Source of the DNA: CBDDBH01 sp965225625
GTDB taxonomy: Bacteria > Pseudomonadota > Gammaproteobacteria > JADZEE01
Assembly (NCBI GenBank): GCA_965225625.1
Contig: CBDDBH010000017.1
Coordinates: 1-64,000 of the forward strand
Direction: 5' to 3'
DNA length: 64,000 bases
Shown: positions 1 through 8,326 of the stretch, piece by piece
How positions within the stretch are numbered: the first letter of the stretch is position 1
Layout of the letters: every line of letters begins with the position of its first letter
Made by a program: the position numbers and the translations under genes
Notes under the pieces: model-generated
What the model was told of the DNA's origin: nothing
Database searches by the model: none
Seen by the model: the letters and a program-made list of their open reading frames with translations, nothing else

Positions 1-1
1 G

Positions 2-1708
2 CAGGACTTTCAGAAGTCCATCTTCTGGTTCTTGATTGCCGGATTACCCATTACGTTGGCGATTGCGTGGGTTCACTGGCAAACAGCTGTCGGTGTAGGC
101 ATCGGAATCCTGGCCGGAGCCACGGTCATGTTCTTTGTGATGCGTGGCCCAGCAGTCGAGCCAGAAACAGCCGCAGTGACACCCCCAGCAGAAGCCACTC
201 AATCTGCCCCCACACCCGCAGCGGCCATCGAGGAGAAATCCATCGCGGTGCTGCCGTTCGTGAACATGAGTGCAGACCCCGAGCAGGAGTATTTCAGCGA
301 CGGTATCTCCGAGGAAATACTCAACGGCTTGGCGAAGGTGAAAGCCTTACGTGTCGCTGGCCGTACCTCATCGTTTTATTTCAAGGGCAAGGATGTCCAA
401 CTACCGGAAATCGGAGATAGCCTGAATGTCAGCTACGTCCTCGAAGGCAGCGTTAGGAAAGCGGGTGAACGCTTACGCATCACCGCTCAGCTAATTAAAG
501 TCGATGACGGCTTTCACCTGTGGTCGGAATCGTATGACCGTGAGTTAACGGACATCTTCGCGGTACAGGACGAGATTGCCAAAGCAGTCGTCGATGCCTT
601 GAAAATCGAACTGGGCGTAGAAGCAGGTAGTACCTTGGTAGACATCGGCACGAGCAGCCGTGAAGCCTATGACTGGTATCTGCGGGGCAAGGACGCCTTG
701 GTTGCCGGTACGGCGGCAGGGTTCCAACGCGGTGTCGATTACTTCAACCGCGCGATTGAAATTGACTCCGATTATGCCGATGCTTACGCCTATCTTGCTT
801 ATGCGCACCTGCTGCAACACCCGTTCACACCGTACGACCAATTAGCACCGGCCATCCGGCAAGCGTATACGAAGGCTCTGGCGTTGGAACCATCAAACAG
901 TGAGGCGCTGTGCGTACGTGGCTATGACACGGTTTATTCAGAGTGGGACTGGCCTGCGGCGGGGAAGGCGTTTGGAGCGGCAACACGCGACGAGAAGATT
1001 AATGACGTTTGCTTGGGAACCTATATTGACATGTACCTTCTGGGGCTCGGTCAGTACGATGAGGGAATAGCATTGCTTCGCGTTGCATTGCGAGCCGACC
1101 CTTTGAATCTCTGGATCACTCAATTGCAAGGCGCTTACCTGGGTTGGTATGGTAGAGAGAGCGAAGGAGAGATCGAACAAGGAATTAACGATCTTGGCAA
1201 CGTACTCGACGCGGTGCCTGACCACGTACTTGCGCTTGTCAATCTTGTAATAACGTTTCTCAACACAGGTCAGCTAGACAAAGCCGAATCAGCGCTTGCA
1301 CGTCTGGAAGGTTCGCAGGCGCCGCACGCTTATCAGTACGCTGTGTGGTTGCGGGTGCAACTTGAAGTTCTTCGCGGCAATGTAGATAAGGCGCAATCTG
1401 TCTTTGATAAGGCACGACGCGTAGCCAAAGACGGCGTCAACAAATCGCCGGGGCTGTGGCTTAATCTTGGGCTCGCGGCGGTGTCATTGAACGATTTAGA
1501 CGAAGCGGTAGCCTTGTTCAACCGTGGTTTTGATGAGAAAGCGATGGGCGTCATTTTTGTCCGTTCGTTCGTAACCTCACTCCGACCGTATACCCAAGGC
1601 CACGGCCCAGCCCTCATGGCCCACCCCGACTTCCAAGCCTTTCTCGCCAAAATGAACCTTGACGATGCGTCGATAGCGTCGTTGGAGGCGGCTGAGGCGG
1701 GGGAGTAG
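2..1708 (+). CDS. TolB-like/TPR membrane protein, 5'-truncated by window edge
   Basis: The frame is open to the first base of the window, so only the C-terminal part is visible. A hydrophobic stretch over about the first 50 visible residues is a membrane anchor. A Pro/Ala-rich linker follows. Then comes a TolB/FlgO-like module (about residues 78-200) opening with SIAVLPFVNMS and containing the typical DGISEEILNGLAKV and VLEGSVRKAGERLRITAQL segments. The rest is a run of helical repeats of TPR type. In related proteins the missing N-terminus is often a winged-helix DNA-binding or adenylate-cyclase domain, so this may be a membrane-bound regulator, but that part is not seen. The stop lies 12 bp from the end of the convergent next gene. 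The domain calls are firm; the role is inferred. Confidence 0.85.
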   Translation, partial: QDFQKSIFWFLIAGLPITLAIAWVHWQTAVGVGIGILAGATVMFFVMRGPAVEPETAAVTPPAEATQSAPTPAAAIEEKSIAVLPFVNMSADPEQEYFSDGISEEILNGLAKVKALRVAGRTSSFYFKGKDVQLPEIGDSLNVSYVLEGSVRKAGERLRITAQLIKVDDGFHLWSESYDRELTDIFAVQDEIAKAVVDALKIELGVEAGSTLVDIGTSSREAYDWYLRGKDALVAGTAAGFQRGVDYFNRAIEIDSDYADAYAYLAYAHLLQHPFTPYDQLAPAIRQAYTKALALEPSNSEALCVRGYDTVYSEWDWPAAGKAFGAATRDEKINDVCLGTYIDMYLLGLGQYDEGIALLRVALRADPLNLWITQLQGAYLGWYGRESEGEIEQGINDLGNVLDAVPDHVLALVNLVITFLNTGQLDKAESALARLEGSQAPHAYQYAVWLRVQLEVLRGNVDKAQSVFDKARRVAKDGVNKSPGLWLNLGLAAVSLNDLDEAVALFNRGFDEKAMGVIFVRSFVTSLRPYTQGHGPALMAHPDFQAFLAKMNLDDASIASLEAAEAGE

Positions 1709-1720
1709 CTAGCCGGGCTA

Positions 1721-2209
1721 TTACATAGAAAGAACCCTATCCAGATAATCAGTGTCAGGTTGGCCTTTGATGAATCCGTCTACGGTTTCAACAAACTTTG
1801 AGTCCAATGTGTGACGCCCGATTTTGTTCCACCAAGCACGTGCTCTTTGCGTCCCCAAAACGATGCCAATGGGGCCTTGATAGGACCGCCAAGTCGCTTC
1901 GTCCAACACGCCGTCTTGGTATTGGAACCAATGATGCTCGCGGCTGCGCATAAAGGCAGTCAAATACGCCCAAAGCCGTCCTTTATCTTCCAATGACATT
2001 TCACCGTCGCCATACAAGTCGATAACACTGGACGGCGAATTGAAATTAAACCCCAATATCTGCATATCCACATCAATCATCGATTGCCGCGCTTCCGACC
2101 GGAGCAGCGTCGCTGTCTGCCTCGTCTGAATGGATAGATAAATCAAAGTCACCAGCACTGCTGCCGAGCTGATTAACTGACCCCAGGTTGCTACGTCTGT
2201 CATGTTCAT
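1721..2209 (-). CDS. Small protein with one N-terminal membrane helix (dispersed paralogue family)
   Basis: The 162-residue product starts at MNMTDVATW, chosen because AGGAGGT lies a few bases upstream; a longer in-frame extension lacks such a site. One hydrophobic helix covers about residues 8-28 (LISSAAVLVTLIYLSIQ) and is followed by a polar, mostly helical soluble part with several Trp and Arg (RSREHHWFQYQDG, TWRSYQGP). I know no function. The same plan of a short N-terminus, a helix ending in a polar Gln/Arg-rich turn, then about 120 residues recurs in four other genes within the first 14 kb. It lies 14 bp downstream of the next membrane-protein gene and probably shares its message. Confidence 0.75.
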   Translation of the reverse strand: MNMTDVATWGQLISSAAVLVTLIYLSIQTRQTATLLRSEARQSMIDVDMQILGFNFNSPSSVIDLYGDGEMSLEDKGRLWAYLTAFMRSREHHWFQYQDGVLDEATWRSYQGPIGIVLGTQRARAWWNKIGRHTLDSKFVETVDGFIKGQPDTDYLDRVLSM

Positions 2210-2223
2210 TGTGTGACCTCCTA

Positions 2224-2634
2224 TTATTGCGCCCGACTCACATGGCGTTGGTGGAAAAAGAAGATGAGTGCGCCGATGTAGCTGAGAATGAGGACAATGA
2301 TTGGACTGAATTGGACGAAGGGCATTGCAACGTCGATTATCGGCATTGCTGCACCGTGCCAGCCGAGGCTCGATGGGTCTTGGGCTGCCCGCTGTGCCAA
2401 TTGGCGGACGAGGCCTGCCGCGTCGTTCCCGAACCCGACAACGTGAAGCACCTGCCAAGCTGTAATCAATGTGAACATCGTGACCACGATGGACACAATC
2501 TTGGACTCCAGCTTGTCGGCGACCAAGTACCCCGCGATGAGGAAAGCGAACAGCACTGCCACAAAATTCATCACCGTTGTTTGCAGACCGTTCGTGACCT
2601 GAATGAATAGGTCGATTAGTTCGTAGTCAGTCAT
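2224..2634 (-). CDS. Multi-pass membrane protein of unknown function
   Basis: The product has 136 residues from MTDYELIDLF, a start supported by GGAGGGG upstream. Three hydrophobic segments are visible, near residues 20-42 (VMNFVAVLFAFLIAGYLVA), 45-65 (IVSIVVTMFTLITAW) and 110-130 (IIVLILSYIGALIFFF). The frame also runs upstream to an ATG inside a 36-bp repeat that is shared with the integrase remnant at 11.65 kb. I reject that start because the shared part ends before this gene begins. It probably forms a two-gene operon with the single-helix protein 14 bp downstream. No family recognised. Confidence 0.7.
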   Translation of the reverse strand: MTDYELIDLFIQVTNGLQTTVMNFVAVLFAFLIAGYLVADKLESKIVSIVVTMFTLITAWQVLHVVGFGNDAAGLVRQLAQRAAQDPSSLGWHGAAMPIIDVAMPFVQFSPIIVLILSYIGALIFFFHQRHVSRAQ

Positions 2635-2661
2635 TGTCGTCCCCTCCGTCAGTAATAAGTC

Positions 2662-2697
2662 CCACCCAGTATCCTGCGCCGCCGGGGACAAATCCAT
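2662..2697. repeat. 36-bp direct repeat, copy 1
   Basis: This stretch is identical over 36 bp to 11653-11688. Read on the minus strand both copies start with ATG and encode MDLSPAAQDTGW. In the second copy this is the apparent N-terminus of the integrase remnant; here it runs into the leader of a membrane-protein gene. It is probably a fragment carried by recombination. Confidence 0.8.
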
Positions 2698-2847
2698 GCT
2701 GCGGCCAACGACTCGCCACGAAGGCGTCGCTCTTCTACTGCACAGCCATCATTCGATTTGCGAAAAAGTACAGTGGACGGTCTTTCGCTCACCGGCGCGG
2801 TGTTTGGGGGTAGACTCACGCGATAGTCGGACGCGTGGGAAATCGAA

Positions 2848-3939
2848 ATGCGGCGCATACTAGAGAATCTGTTGGGCCGAAAAAAGAGCGGTAGCAAATC
2901 CGGGGAACAACTAACGGACAAGTTGACTATTCCGCTGCCGTGCACGATGCCGCTCCGGGCCGACCCTCCCATACAGCTTTCAGCCGACGCCCGCTATTTT
3001 GCCGGGGACCCGCCGGTAGAGGCGGTCATGCTGTTGACGCGGGGATTGTGGGAACGGGGTCATCCGGAACTGGCATTTATCATTCGTCATGCCACGGATA
3101 CAGACGTGCGAACAGTCGCCGACCTGGTGGTCAGTTTGTTGGATGCAATTGCAGAAGGCAGCGTGGTCGGAGCGGGCGAGTTCACATGGTTTGACGAACG
3201 CGGGAGTTTCGGACGGCCTGATTTCGCTGCGCTCGGTTATGCGCGACCCGAACAGCTGGATCTCGACGAGATACTGCTGAAGCACGAGCTAGAGCCCAAT
3301 CAGGTATTGTGTGCGCTGTCGCTGACTCGGGCTGAATTCGAGGTCGCTAAGCGTGACGGCCTGGCTCGGGTTCTCGCTCGCCTCGGGCATGCCTCTCAGT
3401 ATTACCCGTATCCGCCTTGGATTGACGTGAACCGCAAATCGGTGATCGCTGATGGGGCGGTAGAGAGTTTCCTTAACAAGGTCGGAGGAGCCAGCTTCGT
3501 TCCGGGATTTTGCGCAACTTATCACGACCGGATTTTGCACATTTCGGCGCGTCCAGATTGTAGTTCGGAACTAGCGGACGCCCTGTTCCAGCGCGACGCA
3601 ATCGCCATCGCGACGGACTATCAGGTAGCAAAATTCGACGCCAGTTTTGTGTGGACGCCAGGCGAGGAATCTCTCACTGTGATCAAAGCCGGTCCCGTTG
3701 TTTTGAGTAGCGCCGGCGGTTTCGACCTGGAAAAAATGGGACGGACGAATGGCAATTTCGTATGTCTGCTAAAGATTGATAGTCATCCGACCGGAGTAAA
3801 CATCATAGAGGACGGATTTGGGGTGATGTTTAACGCAGACCTATGGGCTGAGTTTCGGTCAGCTGTTCGAGACCTCAATTCCTTCAAGATGGTCGGTGAA
3901 GACGATAAATACGGACTTGAATTCGTCTGGAGCCAGTGA
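2848..3939 (+). CDS. Uncharacterised 363-residue cytoplasmic protein
   Basis: A long, well-formed reading frame with a basic N-terminus (MRRILENLLGRKKSGSK) and no signal peptide or membrane helix. The middle contains a helical stretch (VADLVVSLLDAIAEG) and a polar part rich in Tyr, Trp and Pro (ASQYYPYPPWIDVN); the C-terminus is beta-rich. I do not recognise the family and see no catalytic motif. It begins after a 150-bp gap without a gene. A truncated copy of the MNTEKM-type membrane protein follows 15 bp after its stop with an AAGGAG site, so the two were probably cotranscribed before the damage. Confidence 0.7.
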   Translation: MRRILENLLGRKKSGSKSGEQLTDKLTIPLPCTMPLRADPPIQLSADARYFAGDPPVEAVMLLTRGLWERGHPELAFIIRHATDTDVRTVADLVVSLLDAIAEGSVVGAGEFTWFDERGSFGRPDFAALGYARPEQLDLDEILLKHELEPNQVLCALSLTRAEFEVAKRDGLARVLARLGHASQYYPYPPWIDVNRKSVIADGAVESFLNKVGGASFVPGFCATYHDRILHISARPDCSSELADALFQRDAIAIATDYQVAKFDASFVWTPGEESLTVIKAGPVVLSSAGGFDLEKMGRTNGNFVCLLKIDSHPTGVNIIEDGFGVMFNADLWAEFRSAVRDLNSFKMVGEDDKYGLEFVWSQ

Positions 3940-3954
3940 CTAAAGGAGCAAACC

Positions 3955-4059
3955 ATGAACACCGAGAAGATGAGTCACGTCGTATCGATGACGGCCAATG
4001 TGGGTGTGCTGATTGGGCTGTCGTTGATTGATGTTGTAGCTGCCAAAGGAAAACGATAA
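3955..4059 (+). pseudogene. 5' fragment of single-helix membrane protein (MNTEKM type)
   Basis: Roughly the first 24 codons match the 5' end of the gene at 12895 almost base for base, including the start and most of the membrane helix (MSHVVSMTANVGVLIGLSL). Identity ends abruptly near base 4027. The frame then runs into unrelated sequence ahead of the pil-like genes and stops after 34 codons. The missing C-terminal end reappears at 5366-5455. The pil-like block therefore sits where the middle of this gene should be. Confidence 0.8.
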
Positions 4060-4091
4060 TCTTGAGGTTCGATTGACGGGATACCGGTTCC

Positions 4092-4617
4092 ATGGTGTCA
4101 CAGAAAGTCAAAGCCGCGCTGGTAGTAGGAGTGCCGCTGGTAGTCTGCCTGGCGGTACATTTATCGCTTCAGTCCGAGATCCGCAACCAGCGTCAGCGCA
4201 ATGAAATCCTACAACGCGAAGTGGTGCTGCTTGATCGCGAGATCCAAGAGATCAAAGGACTGGACAGGTCAAGAAGAAAACTGATTTCCCTCAGCCGTGC
4301 CTATGAAATGCTCCAAAGTTACACACGTCGGTTTTGTTCGCATCGTTCCGCAACTGTCGAAGCGTACGCCGCGTACCTTGGCATTGAACAAGGTGCAATA
4401 TCATCGCGATGCCCGGGTCGGCTCTCCTGTGCTCGATGTTGCGGGAGAGACTCGTGACCCCAAACAGGTCGACGATCTAGCCGAACGATTGAGCTCCCTG
4501 GTGCCGCGACTGAAGACGGATGTTCGCGTGTGGCCGGTGATGAGCAAGCATAAGTACTCCGGATTTCGTGTACGCCTGTTACGGAATTCCACCCGCCCGG
4601 TGAACGAGTACGAATAG
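4092..4617 (+). pseudogene. PilN-like type IV pilus assembly protein, frameshifted
   Basis: The first frame has a membrane helix (about residues 8-26), then a coiled-coil segment (IRNQRQRNEILQREVVLLD, then EIQEIKGL), which is the PilN plan. The usual cytoplasmic INLLPWR motif that binds PilM is missing, so the 5' end is lost. After about base 4330 the similarity moves to the +1 frame (FVRIVPQLSKRTPRTLALNK), which carries the small periplasmic domain and ends at 4617. In intact systems PilN pairs with PilO in the inner-membrane alignment complex. A PilO-like gene starts 5 bp downstream. Lack of the 5' end plus a frameshift makes this non-functional as it stands. Confidence 0.65.
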
Positions 4618-4622
4618 GGCGT

Positions 4623-5147
4623 ATGAATAAGACTCGCAACTTGATCTTTCTAGCAGCTGCCAGCGTGATGCTCGGCTACCTCCTGATTGTTTCACCGGCG
4701 CGGGATGTGCTCGATGAACAGGAAGTACGCGAGGATGAGCTGAAGATGGAATTCGAGAGTAAGCAGAGAAAGCTGATGAATCTCGATGCATTCAAACAAC
4801 TATTTGTGGAATTGGACGAAATGCATTCCGAACTTCGTCAATTACTGCCGTTGCGCATCGATACGGCAACTGAGGTCCAAGCAATCAAGCAGGCGGCAGC
4901 CAATTACAATGTGGTCGTTTCCGCTGCGTCCTTCCAGAAAACCCGGACACGGGAGTTTTACGAAGAAACTCCGTTTACGCTAGAAGCCAGTGGAGAACAC
5001 GCAGACCTGTTCTATTTTGTCTACGACACTTTTTACGTGCCAGCCCGGGCGGTGCAGTTGCATGATTTCTTGATCGAACGGGCAAACGGAACCTTGTCGC
5101 TCGAGTTGGAGGGCGCGTATTCCACCTATTTGGAGTACGAGTTGTGA
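4623..5147 (+). CDS. PilO-like type IV pilus inner-membrane protein
   Basis: The 174-residue product has one N-terminal membrane helix (about residues 7-23), a coiled coil (EQEVREDELKMEFESKQRKL), and a periplasmic domain with the PilO-like LPLRIDTATEVQAIKQAA stretch. Length and plan fit PilO, which joins PilN to form a periplasmic dimer linked through PilP to the secretin. It overlaps the PilP-like start by one base (TGATG), suggesting translational coupling. It is the only intact member of a three-gene remnant without pilM or pilQ, so a pilus role here is doubtful. Confidence 0.65.
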   Translation: MNKTRNLIFLAAASVMLGYLLIVSPARDVLDEQEVREDELKMEFESKQRKLMNLDAFKQLFVELDEMHSELRQLLPLRIDTATEVQAIKQAAANYNVVVSAASFQKTRTREFYEETPFTLEASGEHADLFYFVYDTFYVPARAVQLHDFLIERANGTLSLELEGAYSTYLEYEL

Positions 5148-5350
5148 TGCGTGGTCACACCCCAGCGTGGCTACTACTTCTCGCGGTACTGGCGGCGGGC
5201 TGCGAGCGCACGACCGAGGACTTGCTACTGTATATCGATGAGGTCAAAAGGCGGCCCGCCGTCCCCGCGACACCGTTGCCAGAACTACGACAATTCCCAC
5301 CAGTCACGCGTGACATCGAACGGGATCCGTTTCAACCGCTGGAAAAATAA
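5147..5350 (+). pseudogene. PilP-like lipoprotein, 3'-truncated
   Basis: The 67-residue product starts at an ATG overlapping the PilO-like stop; a GTG one codon earlier is possible. It has a lipoprotein signal (LLLLAVLAAGC with Cys at the lipobox) and the PilP opening: an EVKRRP segment, LPELRQFPP, then RDPFQP. PilP is normally about 170 residues, with a beta domain after that motif that contacts the PilQ secretin. Here the frame stops four residues after the motif, so the functional domain is missing. This break coincides with the right edge of the foreign block inside the membrane-protein gene. Confidence 0.65.
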
Positions 5351-5365
5351 TCGACAGATAACGTC

Positions 5366-5455
5366 ATGACTACCTCGTGGCGTAGCTCCATCCTCCTCAC
5401 TTACCGAACCGACTTCCGCGAGTTCATGGACACCCAGGTCCTCGGTCCCGGATAG
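5366..5455 (+). pseudogene. 3' fragment of single-helix membrane protein (MNTEKM type)
   Basis: The last codons encode DFREFMDTQVLGPG and a TAG, nearly the same as the end of the copy at 13147-13359 (DFVEFMDTQVIGPG). DNA identity continues past the stop for another 22 bp. This is the detached 3' end of the gene whose 5' end is at 3955. Confidence 0.8.
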
Positions 5456-5478
5456 ACTCCCCATCGCCAGTCTGCGAT

Positions 5479-5516
5479 TTCTTCTTCTACACCCGGCATC
5501 ATCCGAGGGAGGTGTA
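5479..5516. repeat. 38-bp direct repeat, copy 1
   Basis: Identical to 14319-14356. The core holds an imperfect hairpin, with TACACC near the left and GGTGTA at the right end. In this copy it follows the conserved 3' flank of the membrane-protein remnant directly. In the other copy an aldo/keto reductase gene lies between. No T-run follows, so I do not call it a terminator. Confidence 0.8.
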
Positions 5517-5533
5517 GAGTTACCTGTAGCAAG

Positions 5534-6007
5534 TCAATTCGAGTTCGAGGTAATCCTTGAAATTATAGGTTGTGCTTCTTCAGCCGATAACTCTGTGAGA
5601 GTGGCCTTGGGGGCGAAGAAACCTGGGAATTCAACCTGTACAAATGTCGTCGCACCTGCAGCACATGCAACAGTTAGCGCGTCCGTTTTTTTTGAACGCA
5701 AACCCCCGAGCAGCTTCCGTTTGGAACGCAAGCCAACTTCAATCAGCTGCGGCCCTGGCACTAAAAAGAGTGTAGAGCCCACACTGGTTCCCGCCCGATA
5801 TTCGTGCGACCCGTTCACATAAAATGAAAACAATAAATTGTCCTCATCCGACAATATATGAACAGCACATTGCTCGGGCGGAACAGATAGGTTGGAAAAC
5901 GGGGGGCGCTGCTTCGTATACCAAATCACATGGCGCACGGCTGATAACGGCGCCGGATGTTGTATCAAACACTTGCAACGCTTCGGGCTGGGCTTGTTGG
6001 TTTTCAT
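5534..6007 (-). CDS. DUF2846-like protein, N-terminus uncertain
   Basis: The C-terminal 120 residues look like one beta-sandwich domain of the DUF2846 kind: CAVHILSDEDN, FYVNGSHEYRAG, LVPGPQLIEVGLRSKR, then an AGATTFVQVEF strand and a helix ending in EEAQPIISR. The start is unclear. The frame is open upstream, but that part overlaps the 3' end of the neighbouring secreted-protein gene in another frame and lacks a signal peptide, so the true 5' end may be lost or joined by a frameshift. Such proteins are usually exported; a function is unknown. Confidence 0.45.
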   Translation of the reverse strand: MKTNKPSPKRCKCLIQHPAPLSAVRHVIWYTKQRPPFSNLSVPPEQCAVHILSDEDNLLFSFYVNGSHEYRAGTSVGSTLFLVPGPQLIEVGLRSKRKLLGGLRSKKTDALTVACAAGATTFVQVEFPGFFAPKATLTELSAEEAQPIISRITSNSN

Positions 6008-6484
6008 GAAGTATGTCAACCGTGTATCGATGATTAGCCGACACCGCAAAGTCCAGGGTCCTCACACAAACTGAATTTTCCAACTCAACTGATCCAATGG
6101 GGGGGCCGCACCCACAACGACGCCAACCAGAATTCCCAGAAAAAGCCTTACATTTTCAGCCGTTCGTTCGGCATTGGTGTGTGTCGGACTCCAGAAGTAT
6201 ATAACCGTGAGTGAGTGGTTTCCCGGATGTAATTTGCATTCCTCAATTATGCAATCCATCCGCTTACTCCTCTTGCTCGCCGTCAAATTTCTGCCATTCA
6301 TTTTTTTAACGTAACCCCTACTAGGGAAGCTCTTTTTTTCTTTGAAGCTAGCTCGACCGCTGAAGGTTGCCCATTCCTTTTTTCCTACTTTGACAACTTC
6401 GTCTTTCGCGAGCGTCGTTTGACAAACCATGACCAGTAAAAACAGGAGCAGCGGAACTAAAAAATGGCGGGGGTGCCTGCGCAT
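5844..6484 (-). pseudogene. Secreted protein of unknown function, frameshifted
   Basis: It starts at MRRHPRHFLV with a strong GAGGGAGAG site and a signal peptide (LLLFLLVMVCQTTLA). Frame 1 continues to residue 140 with the motif ECKLHPGNHSLTVIYF and ends at 6062. The fitting continuation is in another frame: TLDFAVSANHRYTVDIL, then LQVFDTTSGAVISRAPC. The pattern PGxHxLxVxY, then a strand, then VxDxxTGxVI is seen in small exported beta-sandwich proteins, so I read this as one gene with a frameshift near 6065-6080. Base composition is more AT-rich than in the neighbours. Confidence 0.5.
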
Positions 6485-6727
6485 CCTATCTCTCCCTCGA
6501 TGCAGCTAGTGATTTAAGTCTAGCCCAGGCGGGCAGCAATCCTTTACCCATACCGAAACCCACCCGCCCCAGCCCACACGATCCTGATCCCACAGTCCCG
6601 TCCGCCGCAGTGGCTGCATTTGAGGTGACGGGATACGGTGGCTATCGGTTGGTCAAGTCCTAGCCGGTCATACAGCACCAGCATCTTCAGCCGCTCCATC
6701 CGCGAGCAGGTGTTGCAGAGTAACCGG

Positions 6728-8308
6728 TTAAACGGCGACGTCTTGAATGCGTTTCTGCGGTGTGTTGGTCACGGCCAAATCAGACCGTAGCGGGTTATCA
6801 CTGAACATCGATTTCCATACCCGCGGCGTCAACTGCTCCACCGCACTATCCGGATGGATCGCGATCCGTTGCAGCACATCGACCAGGTAGGTATACGGGT
6901 TGATGCCGTGCAAGCGACACGTGCAGAGCAAACTCTGGATGATCCCAACATGCTCGGCACCCACCTCCGTCCAGCAAAACAACCACGCCTTGCGCCCCAT
7001 CGGGATAGGCCGAAGTGCACGCTCTAAGTGATTGGTATCAATGGCGACACTCGGATCTGATAGATAAATCCGCAATGCGCCCTCACGCTCACTCGCATAA
7101 CCGACAGCTTTAGTAAACGGTTGGCTGGGTAATAAGTCCAGCCGCTGGCGTTGCCCATGCAACCAAGCAAAGAACGCATCCACCGCCGGCAAAGCATGTA
7201 AACCGCGAGTCGCCTGCGTCGCCACTGCCTCCATTTGTTGCTTGCGGATAGTGGTCTCAACCGTATACAGCTGACCTATCAGTTCAAGCGCGGCATGGGC
7301 GCCTGGTGGGTCATCTGACAACGCCCGTTCGAATTGGCGTCTTGTATGGGCCCAGCATTGCGCGTGCACCACATCCTCGTGTTCAATCGCATAGCGGGCA
7401 TAAGCCGCCGCACCATCCGTTAACAGCGTGCCCTTAAAGTCCAACAAGGTCTTCTCGATATGCGTGCGCGCTTTACTCGGCGCAAAGGTAAATGCGATTT
7501 CATCCGCCTCGCCATAGATCGGCCAATACCAGGCCGTTCTCATCTTGCCTTTACCTGCGCGGCCCGCCTTGACCGGCGTCTCGTCCATCGCCAGCGTCTT
7601 CGATTGCAAGATATGCCGTAACAGCGCCAGATAAATCGGTTGCAGTAAGCCGCTCGCTTTCTTCACCCATTGCGTCAAGCTAGCACGCGATACCGTAATG
7701 CCATTCATCGCCAGTCGCTGATGTTGGCGATACAACGGTAAGTGATAGGCGAATTTGTCGACCAGCATCCCAGCGACCACACTCACATCCACCATGCTGC
7801 CGGGCCACAGACCTTCCGGCGCCGCAAGGGTAACGATTTGACCATCGCGCTTGCGCTTCACCACCGGCCGGATGTACTTCAATACCACATACGCCCCCGG
7901 CCGTTGCGCTAACCGATAGGTCACCTTCTCGCTAATCGATTCAAAGTCACCCGCCAGGTCTGCCGGTACCGATAAGCGGATGGTTTGGATCGGCACCGAG
8001 TCATCAAACCGCAAGCCTTGCTCGGTCACACAATCCGCATCACGACGCTTACCTTTGCGCCGTTGATACGTAATGGTTTCTTTCTCAACTTGCGCTGCCT
8101 CAGGCCGCTCTACGTTAAAGCCATCCAGTTGCGGTTGGTCCGGATTGGGCTCGATTAAACGCCGTTCAGACTTGCGACCGAACAGTTGGCGTTTGAACCA
8201 GTCGAGTTGATGGGTGAGTGTGGCGACCTGCGTTTTGAGGGTTGTGTTTTCCGCTTGTAACACCGCCGCATCAAGTGATATTTCCGGCGTTGCATAACCC
8301 CCATTCAT
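6728..8308 (-). CDS. tnpC: IS66 transposase TnpC (DDE)
   Basis: The 526-residue product is the main IS66 transposase. The N-terminal 40 residues form a coiled coil (LQAENTTLKTQVATLTHQL). Next comes the LFGRKSERR motif typical of the family. A central region holds the catalytic core, with MDETPVKAG for the first Asp, LLTDGAAAYARYA for the second, and a Glu in the DTNHLERALRPI helix. The C-terminal IS66 tail (RLHGINPYTYLVDVLQRI) is present. It acts with TnpA and TnpB of the same element and ends just inside the left inverted repeat. Confidence 0.95.
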   Translation of the reverse strand: MNGGYATPEISLDAAVLQAENTTLKTQVATLTHQLDWFKRQLFGRKSERRLIEPNPDQPQLDGFNVERPEAAQVEKETITYQRRKGKRRDADCVTEQGLRFDDSVPIQTIRLSVPADLAGDFESISEKVTYRLAQRPGAYVVLKYIRPVVKRKRDGQIVTLAAPEGLWPGSMVDVSVVAGMLVDKFAYHLPLYRQHQRLAMNGITVSRASLTQWVKKASGLLQPIYLALLRHILQSKTLAMDETPVKAGRAGKGKMRTAWYWPIYGEADEIAFTFAPSKARTHIEKTLLDFKGTLLTDGAAAYARYAIEHEDVVHAQCWAHTRRQFERALSDDPPGAHAALELIGQLYTVETTIRKQQMEAVATQATRGLHALPAVDAFFAWLHGQRQRLDLLPSQPFTKAVGYASEREGALRIYLSDPSVAIDTNHLERALRPIPMGRKAWLFCWTEVGAEHVGIIQSLLCTCRLHGINPYTYLVDVLQRIAIHPDSAVEQLTPRVWKSMFSDNPLRSDLAVTNTPQKRIQDVAV

Positions 8309-8326
8309 GGGTACGTATTGTACCGT

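Noticed and set aside
4092..5350. Working type IV pilus operon
   Set aside because: The PilN-like gene is 5'-truncated and frameshifted, the PilP-like gene lacks its C-terminal domain, and pilM and pilQ are absent.
5479..5516. The 38-bp repeat as a terminator
   Set aside because: It has short pairing ends (TACACC/GGTGTA) but a long interior loop and no T-run in either direction.
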